A DNA stretch of 32,398 nt from Alloalcanivorax venustensis ISO4 (GCF_015356855.1 NZ_ARXR01000033.1:1-32398); one strand, 5' to 3'. Numbered from the stretch's first letter, positions 1 through 8,132 are shown. The notes: a model not told the origin generated them from the sequence alone. Translations and numbers: made by a program.

Positions 1-1551
1 GGGGGCCGCCGGGGCCGCGCCGGAGGCCGCCGGCGCGCCGCCGTCCAGGGGTTTGATGCCGTCGATGTCGCCGCCGTCACTGACCGTGACGGTGTAGCGC
101 TGGCCTTCCACGGTGACCGTGTAGACGCCCTCTTCCTGGCCGTCGTCGCCCTCGGAGGGCGCCGGCTCGAAGGCGTCCGGGTTGCCCCGGTTGGCGAGAA
201 ACTTGAGTCCGATCTGCGGGAACAGCGCGTAGGTGAGCACGTCGTCCAGTCGGCGCTCGCCGGTGGCCAACTCGATGCCCTCCTCACCGGCCTGCTGTTC
301 CAGCTCGCGACCCAGGGCGTCCAGTTCGTTGTCGAGCCGGTCCGCCGGGCGGCAGGTGAGCGGCTGGTCGCCTTCCAGGGCGCGCTCGCGCAGCGCCTCG
401 TCGAAGGGCGCCGGCGCTTCGCCGTATTCACCGCGCAGGATGCCGCGGGTTTCCTTGCTGAGCGCCTTGTAGCGTTCGCCGGCCATCACGTTCATTACCG
501 CCTGGGTGCCGACGATCTGCGAGGTGGGCGTGACCAGGGGAATGTAGCCCAGGTCCTTGCGCACCCGGGGAATCTCCTCGAGCACCGCGTCGAAGCGATC
601 CAGCGCGTTTTGTTCGCGCAGCTGGCTTTCCATGTTGGTGAGCATGCCGCCGGGCACCTGCGCCACCAGAATGCGCGAGTCCACGCCGCGCAGGCTGCCT
701 TCGAAGCGCCGGTATTTGAGCCGCACCTGGCGGAAGTAGGCGGCGATTTCCTCCAGGGCGCGAATATCCAGGCCGGTGTCGCGGTCGGTGCCTTCCAGCA
801 TTGCCACCACGGTTTCCGTGGGGCTGTGGCCGTAGGTCATCGACATGGAAGAGATCGCGGTGTCGACGTTGTCGATGCCGGCCTCCGCCGCCTTCAGGGC
901 GGTGGCGGTGGACAGGCCGGTGGTGGCGTGGCACTGCATGTGCACCGGAATATCCAGCGCTTGCTTGAGACGGCTGACCAGCTCGAACGCGGTGTAGGGC
1001 GTGAGCAGGCCGGCCATGTCCTTGATCGCCACGGAGTCGGCGCCCATGTCCTCGATGCGTTTGCCCTGCTCCACCCAGACGTCGAGGGTGTGCACAGGGC
1101 TCACCGTGTAGGCGATGGTGCCCTGGGCGTGCTTGCCCTGTTTGACCACCGCCGCCACCGCGCGCTCGATGTTGCGCATGTCGTTCATGGCATCGAACAC
1201 GCGGAACACGTCCACGCCGCTTTCCGCCGCCCGTTCCACGAAGGCGTCGACCACGTCGTCGGCGTAATGGCGGTAGCCGAGCAGGTTCTGCCCGCGCAGC
1301 AGCATTTGCTGGGGCGTGTTGGGCATCGCCTTCTTGAGCTCGCGGATGCGCTCCCAGGGGTCCTCGCCCAGGTAGCGGATGCAGGCGTCGAAGGTGGCGC
1401 CGCCCCAGGATTCCAGTGACCAGAAACCGATGCGGTCGAGTTTCTCCGCGATCGGCAGCATGTCGTCCAGGCGCAGGCGGGTGGCAAGCAGGGACTGGTG
1501 GGCGTCGCGCAGCACCACGTCGGTGATGCCGAGAGGCGTTTTTGTCGTCAT
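1..1551 (-). CDS. oadA: Oxaloacetate decarboxylase alpha subunit, 3' end outside the window
   Basis: Carboxyltransferase subunit of the Na+-translocating oxaloacetate decarboxylase. It moves CO2 from oxaloacetate to biotin, giving pyruvate, and works in the cytoplasm attached to the membrane pump. The first 517 residues are present. An N-terminal HMGL-like TIM barrel carries LRDAHQSL (residues 14-21) and AIKDMAG (175-181, Lys177 being the expected carboxylated lysine). A PycA/OadA middle domain follows ([21 protein letters not shown]), then an Ala/Pro/Gly linker where the window stops. The biotinyl domain lies beyond position 1. The start is the ATG 13 bp after oadG. In the metal-binding HxH motif the first His reads as Gln206 (sequence HMQCH). 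A PycB-type pyruvate carboxylase subunit is very similar, but the oadG neighbour favours oadA. Confidence 0.93.
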   Translation of the reverse strand, partial: MTTKTPLGITDVVLRDAHQSLLATRLRLDDMLPIAEKLDRIGFWSLESWGGATFDACIRYLGEDPWERIRELKKAMPNTPQQMLLRGQNLLGYRHYADDVVDAFVERAAESGVDVFRVFDAMNDMRNIERAVAAVVKQGKHAQGTIAYTVSPVHTLDVWVEQGKRIEDMGADSVAIKDMAGLLTPYTAFELVSRLKQALDIPVHMQCHATTGLSTATALKAAEAGIDNVDTAISSMSMTYGHSPTETVVAMLEGTDRDTGLDIRALEEIAAYFRQVRLKYRRFEGSLRGVDSRILVAQVPGGMLTNMESQLREQNALDRFDAVLEEIPRVRKDLGYIPLVTPTSQIVGTQAVMNVMAGERYKALSKETRGILRGEYGEAPAPFDEALRERALEGDQPLTCRPADRLDNELDALGRELEQQAGEEGIELATGERRLDDVLTYALFPQIGLKFLANRGNPDAFEPAPSEGDDGQEEGVYTVTVEGQRYTVTVSDGGDIDGIKPLDGGAPAASGAAPAAP

Positions 1552-1564
1552 GGGAAGATTCCGA

Positions 1565-1807
1565 TCAGCGTTGGGCGCGGTGTTGCCGGATGGCGTCCTG
1601 GATGGCCGCCCGAATGTGTGGAGAAACCCGGGGTGCGGGTTCCGGGGCCGGCGCGGTGGCGGGCTTGCCGCCGGTGGTTTCGGGGGCGAAGCGCTGAACC
1701 AGGGCCGAGAGGCCGGTCATCACCGCCACCAGAATCAGAAGAAAGGCGAGTACCACGCCCATGCCCAGCACCATGAGCTGTACGCCCTGGGCCAATAGAT
1801 CGTTCAT
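1565..1807 (-). CDS. oadG: Oxaloacetate decarboxylase gamma subunit
   Basis: Small membrane subunit (80 residues) that in this family holds the alpha and beta subunits together and binds a metal through its C-terminal end. One hydrophobic helix spans about residues 10-31. A Pro/Ala-rich stretch (42-62) leads to a basic, His-containing C-terminus ([19 protein letters not shown]), as expected for OadG. The start at MNDLLAQ is set by a GGAG site eight bases upstream. The reading frame stays open for another 157 codons upstream, but that part is low-complexity Pro/Ser sequence antisense to a G/T tract, so I do not include it. It is first in an oadG-oadA operon that presumably continues with oadB to the left. 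Confidence 0.88.
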   Translation of the reverse strand: MNDLLAQGVQLMVLGMGVVLAFLLILVAVMTGLSALVQRFAPETTGGKPATAPAPEPAPRVSPHIRAAIQDAIRQHRAQR

Positions 1808-1895
1808 GCTCCGCTCCCGGGTAGGTTCAAGCGTGGGCTGTTTTGCTGGGGATCCGCCGCCTTTTGGGCGGGGTTCCGGCGCCCTGATTCGGCGC

Positions 1896-1924
1896 AATGT
1901 ATCGGGATTGTCGACAACAGGCAA
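1896..1924 (-). promoter_or_regulatory. Candidate sigma-70 promoter for oadGA
   Basis: On the minus strand TTGCCT (1924-1919) and TACATT (1901-1896) are separated by exactly 17 bp, about 90 bp upstream of the oadG start. The spacer contains the 10-bp palindrome TTGTCGACAA (1908-1917), which could be an operator. The assignment rests on motif match alone. Confidence 0.4.
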
Positions 1925-2165
1925 GGTAATGGGGGACTGGGGTGGTTGATTTTGGGGAGTTTGATGGGGGGATGGGGGTGGATTGTTGACATTTTTTTGG
2001 TGGGAGGGGTTGGGTGGGTTGGTGTGGGGGCGGCTTTGTAGAGGGGCGGCTGGCTTTGCTTCGCTTGCCTGGCTTGGGGGGGGGCTGAGGGGTGGGATTG
2101 AGGAGGTCGGGGGAGACGGGTTGTGGGAGCTGTCTGGGGGAGCTTTGGGGGAGGGTTTTGTGGGA
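1925..2165 (+). other. G/T-rich strand-asymmetric tract with a G-quadruplex motif
   Basis: The plus strand here is made largely of G runs joined by T and A, and the minus strand is correspondingly C/A-rich. At 2002-2018 there is a canonical quadruplex motif: GGG, GGGG, GGG and GGG with loops of 1, 2 and 1 base. More G runs occur at 1930-1980 and 2026-2030. No gene is credible here: the open frames on both strands give single-residue-biased peptides (Gly/Trp or Pro/Ser). Confidence 0.6.
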
Positions 2166-2216
2166 GCGGGCCTTGCCCGCGAAAGGGTGGCGCTAGCCAC
2201 CCGGCGGGATGCCACA
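2159..2216 (+). repeat. REP-like palindromic element
   Basis: The sequence opens with GTGGGAGCGGGCCTTGCCCG, very close to the common Pseudomonas REP sequence. It contains two stem-loops: a 6-bp stem with loop CTT (2166-2180) and a 7-bp stem with loop GCTA (2185-2202). The outer ends are TGTGG and CCACA, so the element is bounded by its own short inverted repeat. REP elements of this kind are usually extragenic and moved by RAYT transposases. No such transposase lies in the window. Confidence 0.6.
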
Positions 2217-2257
2217 GGCGTGGATCTGGAGGACGCTGATGGGGGGAGGATTGATTC

Positions 2258-2436
2258 GTCCGGCTTTGCCGGACTCACCCCTTCGGGGCGTCGCCGCTTT
2301 GCGGCGACGTCCTGCGCCGGCCGTTGGCCGGCTTGTACGAGCCAACGCTTAGGCGTTGGCTCGCCCTTCGGGCCGTAATGCTCGCATTACGTTACTTCGC
2401 GGCTCAATGAGCCGCTCGTTCGAACCCGGGGGGTTC
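2258..2436. repeat. Chain of nine consecutive perfect hairpins
   Basis: Nine short, perfectly paired stem-loops follow one another: 2258-2274 (7 bp, loop TTT), 2278-2288 (4 bp, TTC), 2289-2309 (9 bp, TTT), 2316-2332 (7 bp, GTT), 2339-2362 (10 bp, TTAG), 2363-2373 (4 bp, TTC), 2374-2391 (7 bp, CTCG), 2399-2415 (7 bp, AAT) and 2422-2436 (6 bp, GGG). In total 122 of 179 bases are paired, and the gaps between stems are 0-7 bases. The stem sequences differ from each other, so this is not a tandem repeat of one unit. It lies between the REP element and the tRNA-linked palindrome. Its function is unknown to me. It may be a structured RNA, a chained extragenic repeat or a recombination substrate. Confidence 0.8.
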
Positions 2437-2462
2437 TCTAAATAGCTCCCCGGTATAAGCCA
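2429..2462 (+). pseudogene. Degraded inverted copy of the tRNA-Arg 3' end
   Basis: Read on the plus strand, GGGGGTTC (2429-2436), CTCCCCGGT (2446-2454) and GCCA (2459-2462) match, in order, the T-arm, acceptor strand and discriminator-CCA of the tRNA-Arg on the opposite strand. The intervening bases differ: TCTAAATAG replaces GAATC, and ATAA replaces GC. The match continues without error into the tRNA's downstream sequence, giving an inverted duplication centred at 2487/2488. Confidence 0.55.
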
Positions 2463-2516
2463 TACAAACTAAAAGGGCCCCGCTCAATTGAGCGGGGCCC
2501 TTTTAGTTTGTATGGC
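2459..2516. terminator. 58-bp perfect palindrome acting as bidirectional terminator of tRNA-Arg
   Basis: A perfect inverted repeat with 29-bp arms and no spacer, centred on CTCAATTGAG. The core is a GC-rich stem (GGGCCCCGCTC and its complement) flanked by AAAA and TTTT, a Rho-independent terminator in both directions. Pairing continues well beyond what a terminator needs, through TAGTTTGTATGGC, so the right arm includes the discriminator and CCA of the tRNA gene (2516-2513). Confidence 0.85.
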
Positions 2517-2589
2517 GCACCGGGGAGGATTCGAACCCCCGACCTCCTGGTTCGTAGCCAGATGCTCTATCCAACTGAGCTACCGGTGC
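2513..2589 (-). tRNA. tRNA-Arg (anticodon ACG), CCA encoded
   Basis: A full cloverleaf reads on the minus strand: acceptor GCACCGG pairing with CCGGTGC, D-stem GCTC/GAGC, anticodon loop CTACGAA with anticodon ACG at the centre, T-loop TTCGAAT, discriminator G, then encoded CCA. Length is 77 bases. A34 should be deaminated to inosine so that the tRNA reads CGU, CGC and CGA. Confidence 0.95.
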
Positions 2590-2616
2590 GGGACCTTGCG
2601 GCGTTGGCCGTCAAGA

Positions 2617-2652
2617 GGCGCGCATTATTCCCAATGCCCCCCGGGGAGTCAA
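2617..2652 (-). promoter_or_regulatory. Promoter of tRNA-Arg with GC-rich discriminator
   Basis: On the minus strand TTGACT (2652-2647) and AATAAT (2629-2624) are spaced by 17 bp, close to the sigma-70 consensus. The bases just after the -10 box are GCGCGCC. A GC-rich discriminator is typical of stable-RNA promoters inhibited by ppGpp and DksA. The expected start is about 28 bases upstream of the mature tRNA 5' end. Confidence 0.75.
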
Positions 2653-2696
2653 GCCGGGGGCGGTGATTTCTTGCGCAAACGGACCGCGGGGGCGAT

Positions 2697-3176
2697 TTAT
2701 TCTTCGCCGGCTTCCATTTGTTTTTGCAGATAATTTTCCAGGCCTACCTTGTCGATCAGGCTGAGCTGGGTTTCCAGCCAGTCGATGTGCTCTTCCTCGG
2801 AGGCAAGGATTTCGCGGAACAGGTCGCGGGTGACGTAATCGCGGACGGATTCGCAATATTCGATGCCGTCGCGCAGGTCGGGCACCGCCATTTGCTCAAG
2901 CTTGAGGTCGCAGTTGAGCATTTCCTTGGTGTTTTCGCCGATCATCAGTTTGCCCAGGTCCTGCAGGTTAGGCAGACCTTCGAGGAACAGAATACGCTCG
3001 ACCAGCATGTCGGCGTGTTTCATTTCATCGATGGACTCGTGGTATTCGTGCTCGTACAGGGCCTGGAAACCCCAGTCCTTGTACATCTTGGCGTGCAGGA
3101 AATACTGGTTGATCGCCACCAGCTCGTTGCCGAGTGCGCGGTTGAGGAATTCGATGACTTTCTGGTCGCCTTTCAT
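2697..3176 (-). CDS. bfr: Bacterioferritin, haem-binding iron storage protein
   Basis: Forms a 24-subunit hollow shell that oxidises Fe2+ and stores it as a mineral core in the cytoplasm. The 159 residues align end to end with E. coli Bfr (MKGD start, [13 protein letters not shown]). All ferroxidase-centre residues are visible: Glu18, Glu51, His54, Glu94, Glu127 and His130. Met52, the axial ligand of the inter-subunit haem, is also present, so this should be a haem-containing, catalytically active type. The start is fixed by GGAGAA six bases upstream. bfd lies upstream in the same direction with 219 bp between, including a Fur-like box, so bfr probably has its own iron-responsive promoter. 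Confidence 0.96.
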   Translation of the reverse strand: MKGDQKVIEFLNRALGNELVAINQYFLHAKMYKDWGFQALYEHEYHESIDEMKHADMLVERILFLEGLPNLQDLGKLMIGENTKEMLNCDLKLEQMAVPDLRDGIEYCESVRDYVTRDLFREILASEEEHIDWLETQLSLIDKVGLENYLQKQMEAGEE

Positions 3177-3279
3177 GTGCGTTCTCCGTGCCGGCGGGGT
3201 AATGGCGACTATTGTTCAGCAAGACGGGGGCACGGACAAGGTTTACCCGGAAAAAAATCGAGTAAATACAAGTAGTTAT

Positions 3280-3298
3280 ACTAATGAGAATCAGTCTT
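3280..3298 (-). promoter_or_regulatory. Fur-like box upstream of bfr
   Basis: The 19-mer ACTAATGAGAATCAGTCTT matches 13 of 19 positions of the Fur consensus, including the central TAATGA and AATCA. It lies about 105 bp upstream of the bfr start in an AT-rich stretch (3250-3300) that is the likely promoter region. Confidence 0.55.
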
Positions 3299-3395
3299 TA
3301 AAGGAACGCCGCAAGCGGCTGTGGGCGTCCCTGCTCCCTGGCTGGGCTCGGGCCTGGCTGGGAGGCTGATGGACTGCTCTCGCGCGGGGCGGCCC

Positions 3396-3629
3396 TCAGG
3401 CGGTCTGAGGCCAGTACTGGACTGGTTCGCCCCGGTTTGCCGAGATTGAAGAGACCGCCGGCATGGCGTTACGGGTATCACGCAATACCTGACGGGCGTG
3501 CCGTGCACATTTAGCACACTGACTGCCAACCCCAAGTTCCCGACGAAGATCGCGCAGGCTGTCGCAACCGCTTTCGGCTGCTTCCCGTATCTGACCGTCA
3601 GTGATGCCGTTACACAAACAAACGTACAT
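3396..3629 (-). CDS. bfd: Bacterioferritin-associated ferredoxin
   Basis: Small [2Fe-2S] protein (77 residues) that binds bacterioferritin and passes electrons through its haems to reduce and release stored iron. The four cluster ligands sit at the expected places: Cys4 and Cys6 in MYVCLCNGIT, Cys38 and Cys41 in SQCAKC. I use the ATG giving MYVCLC because this matches the family start. A GTG four codons upstream sits only one base after the GAGGAG ribosome site, so it is unlikely. The C-terminal tail after residue 60 is not conserved and may be flexible. A hairpin (3391-3413) overlaps the stop codon. Pairing with bfr and a Fur-like box upstream support the role. Confidence 0.93.
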   Translation of the reverse strand: MYVCLCNGITDGQIREAAESGCDSLRDLRRELGVGSQCAKCARHARQVLRDTRNAMPAVSSISANRGEPVQYWPQTA

Positions 3630-3666
3630 GGCTACGTCCACTCCTCAAACTCGGGAGCAGAATAAC

Positions 3667-3685
3667 TCTAATGCGAATTGTTATC
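3667..3685 (-). promoter_or_regulatory. Fur-like box upstream of bfd
   Basis: The 19-mer TCTAATGCGAATTGTTATC matches 13 of 19 positions of the Fur consensus, with an intact TTATC half. It lies 38 bp before the bfd start. Iron-bound Fur would repress bfd here, so stored iron is released only under starvation, as known for bfd in Pseudomonas and E. coli. Confidence 0.6.
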
Positions 3686-3770
3686 AATAGCTTTCTTGGC
3701 CAGGGCGCCACCCCTGCCCGGCGGCAGGCCCAGGGCGGTTTTTTTTGGGGGATGGGGGGGGGCCGAAACG

Positions 3771-3800
3771 ACAACGCCCCCGGCGGGCCGGGGGCGTTGT
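3771..3800. terminator. Hairpin after the AlgP-like gene
   Basis: A 13-bp perfect stem (ACAACGCCCCCGG and its complement) with a 4-base loop lies 23 bp downstream of the AlgP-like stop codon. Only a weak T-run follows on the minus strand, so termination is likely but not textbook. Confidence 0.55.
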
Positions 3801-3822
3801 GTCGAACGGGCGGACGGTCCGG

Positions 3823-4623
3823 TCAGCTGCTCTTGGCCGGGGTCTTCTTGGCCGCCGCTTTCTTGCGCGGTGCTTTGCGCGCCGGGGTCTTGCGGGTGGC
3901 GGTCTTCTTCACCGCGGTCTTGCGGGTCGCGGTTTTCTTGGCCGCCGGACGCTTGCTGGCGCTTTTCTTCGCCGGGGTGCGCTTGGCCGCCTTCTTGGCG
4001 GTGGCGCGCTTGGCGGTGGTTTTGCGCGCGGTGGATGTCTTGCCGGTGGCTTTGCGGGCGGCGCGCTTGGCCTTCTGCTCCGCTTTCTTCTGAGCCACCT
4101 TGGCTTTCTTCGCCAGCTTGCGCTCGTACTCGCGCATCTTGGTGGTCAGGTTACGCTGGGCGGTGCGCAGCTTTTTGTTTTCCCGCGTGACCACTTTCTT
4201 GGCGGCCTGGATTTCGGCGCGAATCAGTTTGCTCTCGCCGCGCAGGTCCTGAAGTTTGAGACGCTGGGTGTTCATGCGACCGCGGGCGGTTTCCACGGCG
4301 CGTTTGGCGGCGGCGGTGGCATTGCCTTTGGCCTTATCCCGCTTGGCGGCCAGATCCGCGCGCAACTTGCTGAGTTTGTCGTTTTCCGTTTCGATCTTTT
4401 TCTTCTGGCGGTCCAGCTTGGTGCTGGCCTGGTCGACTTTCTTCTGTGCCTGGGCCACCGCCTTTTCCTGAAGTTTGGACTTGGACTCGGCGTTGGTTAC
4501 CGACTTCGGCAGAGCCGGAGCCTTATTGGCGGTGGTTTTGGTGGTGGTGGTCTTCTTGCGTGCGGCGGTCTTGCGAGCCGCGGTTTTTTTCTGAGCGCTA
4601 CTTTTTTTTGCTGCTCTGGCCAT
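3823..4623 (-). CDS. AlgP-like histone-H1-type DNA-binding protein
   Basis: A 266-residue highly basic protein. It begins with a Lys/Thr/Ala-rich stretch (1-35). The middle (about 45-185) is charged and heptad-like, rich in Lys, Glu, Gln and Leu, and should form a long coiled coil. The tail (about 190-266) is a run of KKTA, RKTA and AKKTPAK repeats like the C-terminus of AlgP/AlgR3 in Pseudomonas and of eukaryotic histone H1. Such proteins bind DNA without sequence specificity, and AlgP affects alginate gene expression in P. aeruginosa. The start has AGGAG eight bases upstream. The repeated codons make length variation by slippage likely. Assignment rests on composition and layout, not on catalytic motifs. 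Confidence 0.75.
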   Translation of the reverse strand: MARAAKKSSAQKKTAARKTAARKKTTTTKTTANKAPALPKSVTNAESKSKLQEKAVAQAQKKVDQASTKLDRQKKKIETENDKLSKLRADLAAKRDKAKGNATAAAKRAVETARGRMNTQRLKLQDLRGESKLIRAEIQAAKKVVTRENKKLRTAQRNLTTKMREYERKLAKKAKVAQKKAEQKAKRAARKATGKTSTARKTTAKRATAKKAAKRTPAKKSASKRPAAKKTATRKTAVKKTATRKTPARKAPRKKAAAKKTPAKSS

Positions 4624-4689
4624 GATCGATCTCCTAATCTATGACGTCATTTTTCTGCGACAGTCGGAAAGTAGCATAAAAAAAAATCA

Positions 4690-4711
4690 CTTGGTACATT
4701 ATTTGACCAAG
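4690..4711. promoter_or_regulatory. Operator-like inverted repeat upstream of the AlgP-like gene
   Basis: CTTGGT and ACCAAG are separated by 10 bp, so arm centres are about 1.5 helical turns apart. It sits 67 bp upstream of the start in a strongly AT-rich promoter region (4670-4780). The regulator is unknown. Confidence 0.3.
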
Positions 4712-4770
4712 AGTTTGTAGGAATCAGTAAAAAAATAAAAAGCGGTTTTTTTTGGGGAGAGGGGCGCGGA

Positions 4771-4806
4771 GAAAAAATAAAACGGGGCAGCGTTCGGCTG
4801 CCCCGT
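4771..4806 (-). terminator. Rho-independent terminator of hemH
   Basis: A 10-bp stem ACGGGGCAGC/GCTGCCCCGT with a five-base loop lies 22 bp past the hemH stop. On the minus strand it is followed by TTTTATTTTTTC. Confidence 0.9.
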
Positions 4807-4828
4807 GTCGGTCACTCGTCACCGCGTT

Positions 4829-5785
4829 TCATAAATGCGCGCGGACCACCGCTTCCAGGGCGTCGATGTGTGACGGTTCCGCGTTCAGCGCGGGGATATA
4901 GGCAAACGATTCGCCGCCGGCGTGCAGGAACACTTCGCGGTTTTCACCGTCGATTTCTTCCAGGGTTTCCAGGCAGTCGGCGGAGAAACCGGGGCACACC
5001 ACCTGTACCGAACGCACGCCTTCCTTACCCCACTTTTCCAGGGTTTTATCGGTGTAGGGGTTGAGCCACTCCTGGGGGCCGAAGCGGGATTGAAAGGTCA
5101 CCATCCATTGTTCGGCGCGCAAACCCAGGCGCTCGGCGATCAACGCGGCGGAGTGGTGGCAGCGCTCACCGTAGTGGTCGCCTTTGTCCTGGTAGGACAC
5201 CGGAATGCCGTGGAATGAAAACAACAGCTTTTCCGCCTCGCCGTGTTGTTCGCGGAAACGCCGGATGCTGTCGGCCACCGCGTCCAGCCAGGCGGGGTTT
5301 TGCCAGTAGTCCTTGACCAGTGTCAGCCCGGGCACTTCCCGGCGGGTGCGCACCCAGCGCGCCAGAGCGTCCGCCACCGCGCCGTTGGTGGAGCCGGAAT
5401 ACTGCGGGTAGAGCGGCAGGATCAACAGGTGGTCGTGGCCCTGGTCCGCCAGCTCATCCAGCACGGCTTCAAAACCGGGGCTGCCGTAGCTCATGGCGTA
5501 ACGCACGGTGCAGTCGAAACGGCCGGCCAGCGCTTCGGCCTGCTGCTGGGCCACCAGCCGGATCGGAGAGTCCTGCTGCCAGATGGAGGCGTAGAGTTTC
5601 GCCACCCGGCGCGGCCGCAGCGGCAGGATGATCAGCCGCAGCACCCAGAACCAGATCAGGCGCGGCGCTTCCACCACCCTGGGGTCGGACAGGAACTGCT
5701 TCAGATAACGGCGCACCGCCGCCGTGGTGGGCGCGTCTGGGGTGCCCAGATTGACCAGGACCACCGCCGGTTTCGTCACGGACAT
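4829..5785 (-). CDS. hemH: Ferrochelatase
   Basis: Inserts Fe2+ into protoporphyrin IX, the last step of haem b synthesis, at the inner face of the membrane. It has 318 residues, the usual bacterial length. The N-terminal VLVNLGTPDAP motif, LPLYPQYSGSTNG (123-135), LFSFHGIPVSY (188-198) with catalytic His192, and CPGFSADCLETLEEI (264-278) with Glu273 are all present. The start is preceded by AGGAGAAGG. It follows adk in the same direction with a 144-bp gap and ends in a strong terminator. Placement between iron storage genes and the ccm cluster makes functional sense, since haem made here supplies both bacterioferritin and cytochromes c. Confidence 0.96.
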   Translation of the reverse strand: MSVTKPAVVLVNLGTPDAPTTAAVRRYLKQFLSDPRVVEAPRLIWFWVLRLIILPLRPRRVAKLYASIWQQDSPIRLVAQQQAEALAGRFDCTVRYAMSYGSPGFEAVLDELADQGHDHLLILPLYPQYSGSTNGAVADALARWVRTRREVPGLTLVKDYWQNPAWLDAVADSIRRFREQHGEAEKLLFSFHGIPVSYQDKGDHYGERCHHSAALIAERLGLRAEQWMVTFQSRFGPQEWLNPYTDKTLEKWGKEGVRSVQVVCPGFSADCLETLEEIDGENREVFLHAGGESFAYIPALNAEPSHIDALEAVVRAHL

Positions 5786-5900
5786 AACAAGCCTTCTCCT
5801 GAGTAAGCGCGGGGGCGCATCACAACCAATGGAGGGTGAATGATAGGTGAGACAGAGGACGTGAGCACGCTATCGGGGTGATAGGAGGGGGGAGATGCGA

Positions 5901-5920
5901 GGGCCCGCTGCCGCGGGCCC
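5901..5920 (-). terminator. Hairpin after adk
   Basis: An 8-bp perfect stem GGGCCCGC/GCGGGCCC with a 4-base loop lies 9 bp downstream of the adk stop. There is no T-run after it, so it may stabilise the mRNA end rather than terminate alone. Confidence 0.45.
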
Positions 5921-5929
5921 CTGGAGAGT

Positions 5930-7724
<1,795 letters not shown>

Positions 7725-7728
<4 letters not shown>

Positions 7729-8132
7729 TGATCGTCTTCCTCCGCTTCGCGGCTGGCGCGGCGCACCAGCAGTACGATACCCACGCCGCCCAGCAGCAAC
7801 AGGGTCAGGGGCCCCACCCAGAGAATCGCGGTGCGGGGGTTGAACGGCGGCCGGTAGCTGACGAAATCCCCGTAGCGGTCGACGAAGAAGGTGACGATCT
7901 CTTCATCGCTGTGCCCTTCGCGGATCATCCGCGCCACCCGCTCGCGCATGTCCTGGGAAATCTCCGCGTCGGAATCGGCGATGCTCTGGTTCTGGCACTT
8001 GGGGCAGCGCAGCTCCTCGGTGAGACGGTGAAAACGGTCCTGCTGGGCGTCGCTGTCGAACTGGTAAATGTCGATGGCGGCCCAGGACGGCGCGGCCGCC
8101 AGGGCGAGCAACAGAATGGCAAGACGGATCAC
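7725..8132 (-). CDS. ccmH: Cytochrome c maturation protein CcmH
   Basis: Periplasmic thiol-disulphide protein, anchored to the membrane, that keeps the CXXCH cysteines of apocytochrome c reduced for haem attachment. The 135 residues start with a signal sequence ending at SWA (about 18). The diagnostic LRCPKCQNQSIADS motif (about 41-54) is present. A C-terminal transmembrane helix lies at about 105-125. This is the short form without a fused CcmI domain, consistent with a separate ccmI next door. Both ends overlap neighbours by four bases (ATGA). Confidence 0.95.

Noticed and set aside
1808-2278. Open frame extending oadG upstream by 157 codons
   Set aside because: The extension is Pro/Ser low-complexity, the antisense of the G/T tract, and the family start with a ribosome site is at 1807.
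1983-2378. 131-codon open frame over the G/T tract and hairpins
   Set aside because: Composition is Gly/Arg-biased, it ends inside the hairpin chain, and no domain is visible.
2258-2436. Hairpin chain as a CRISPR array
   Set aside because: No constant repeat and no regular spacer length; the stems all differ and no cas gene is in the window.
2258-2436. Hairpin chain as an integron attC array
   Set aside because: There are no gene cassettes between the units, no R-box core sites and no integrase.
2488-2733. Open frame on the plus strand across the tRNA-Arg gene
   Set aside because: It is the translated antisense of the tRNA (the GGFEPPTSWF-type peptide often mis-annotated in genomes).
3391-3413. 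Hairpin at the bfd stop as a Rho-independent terminator
   Set aside because: It overlaps the stop codon and no T-run follows, so termination is not supported.
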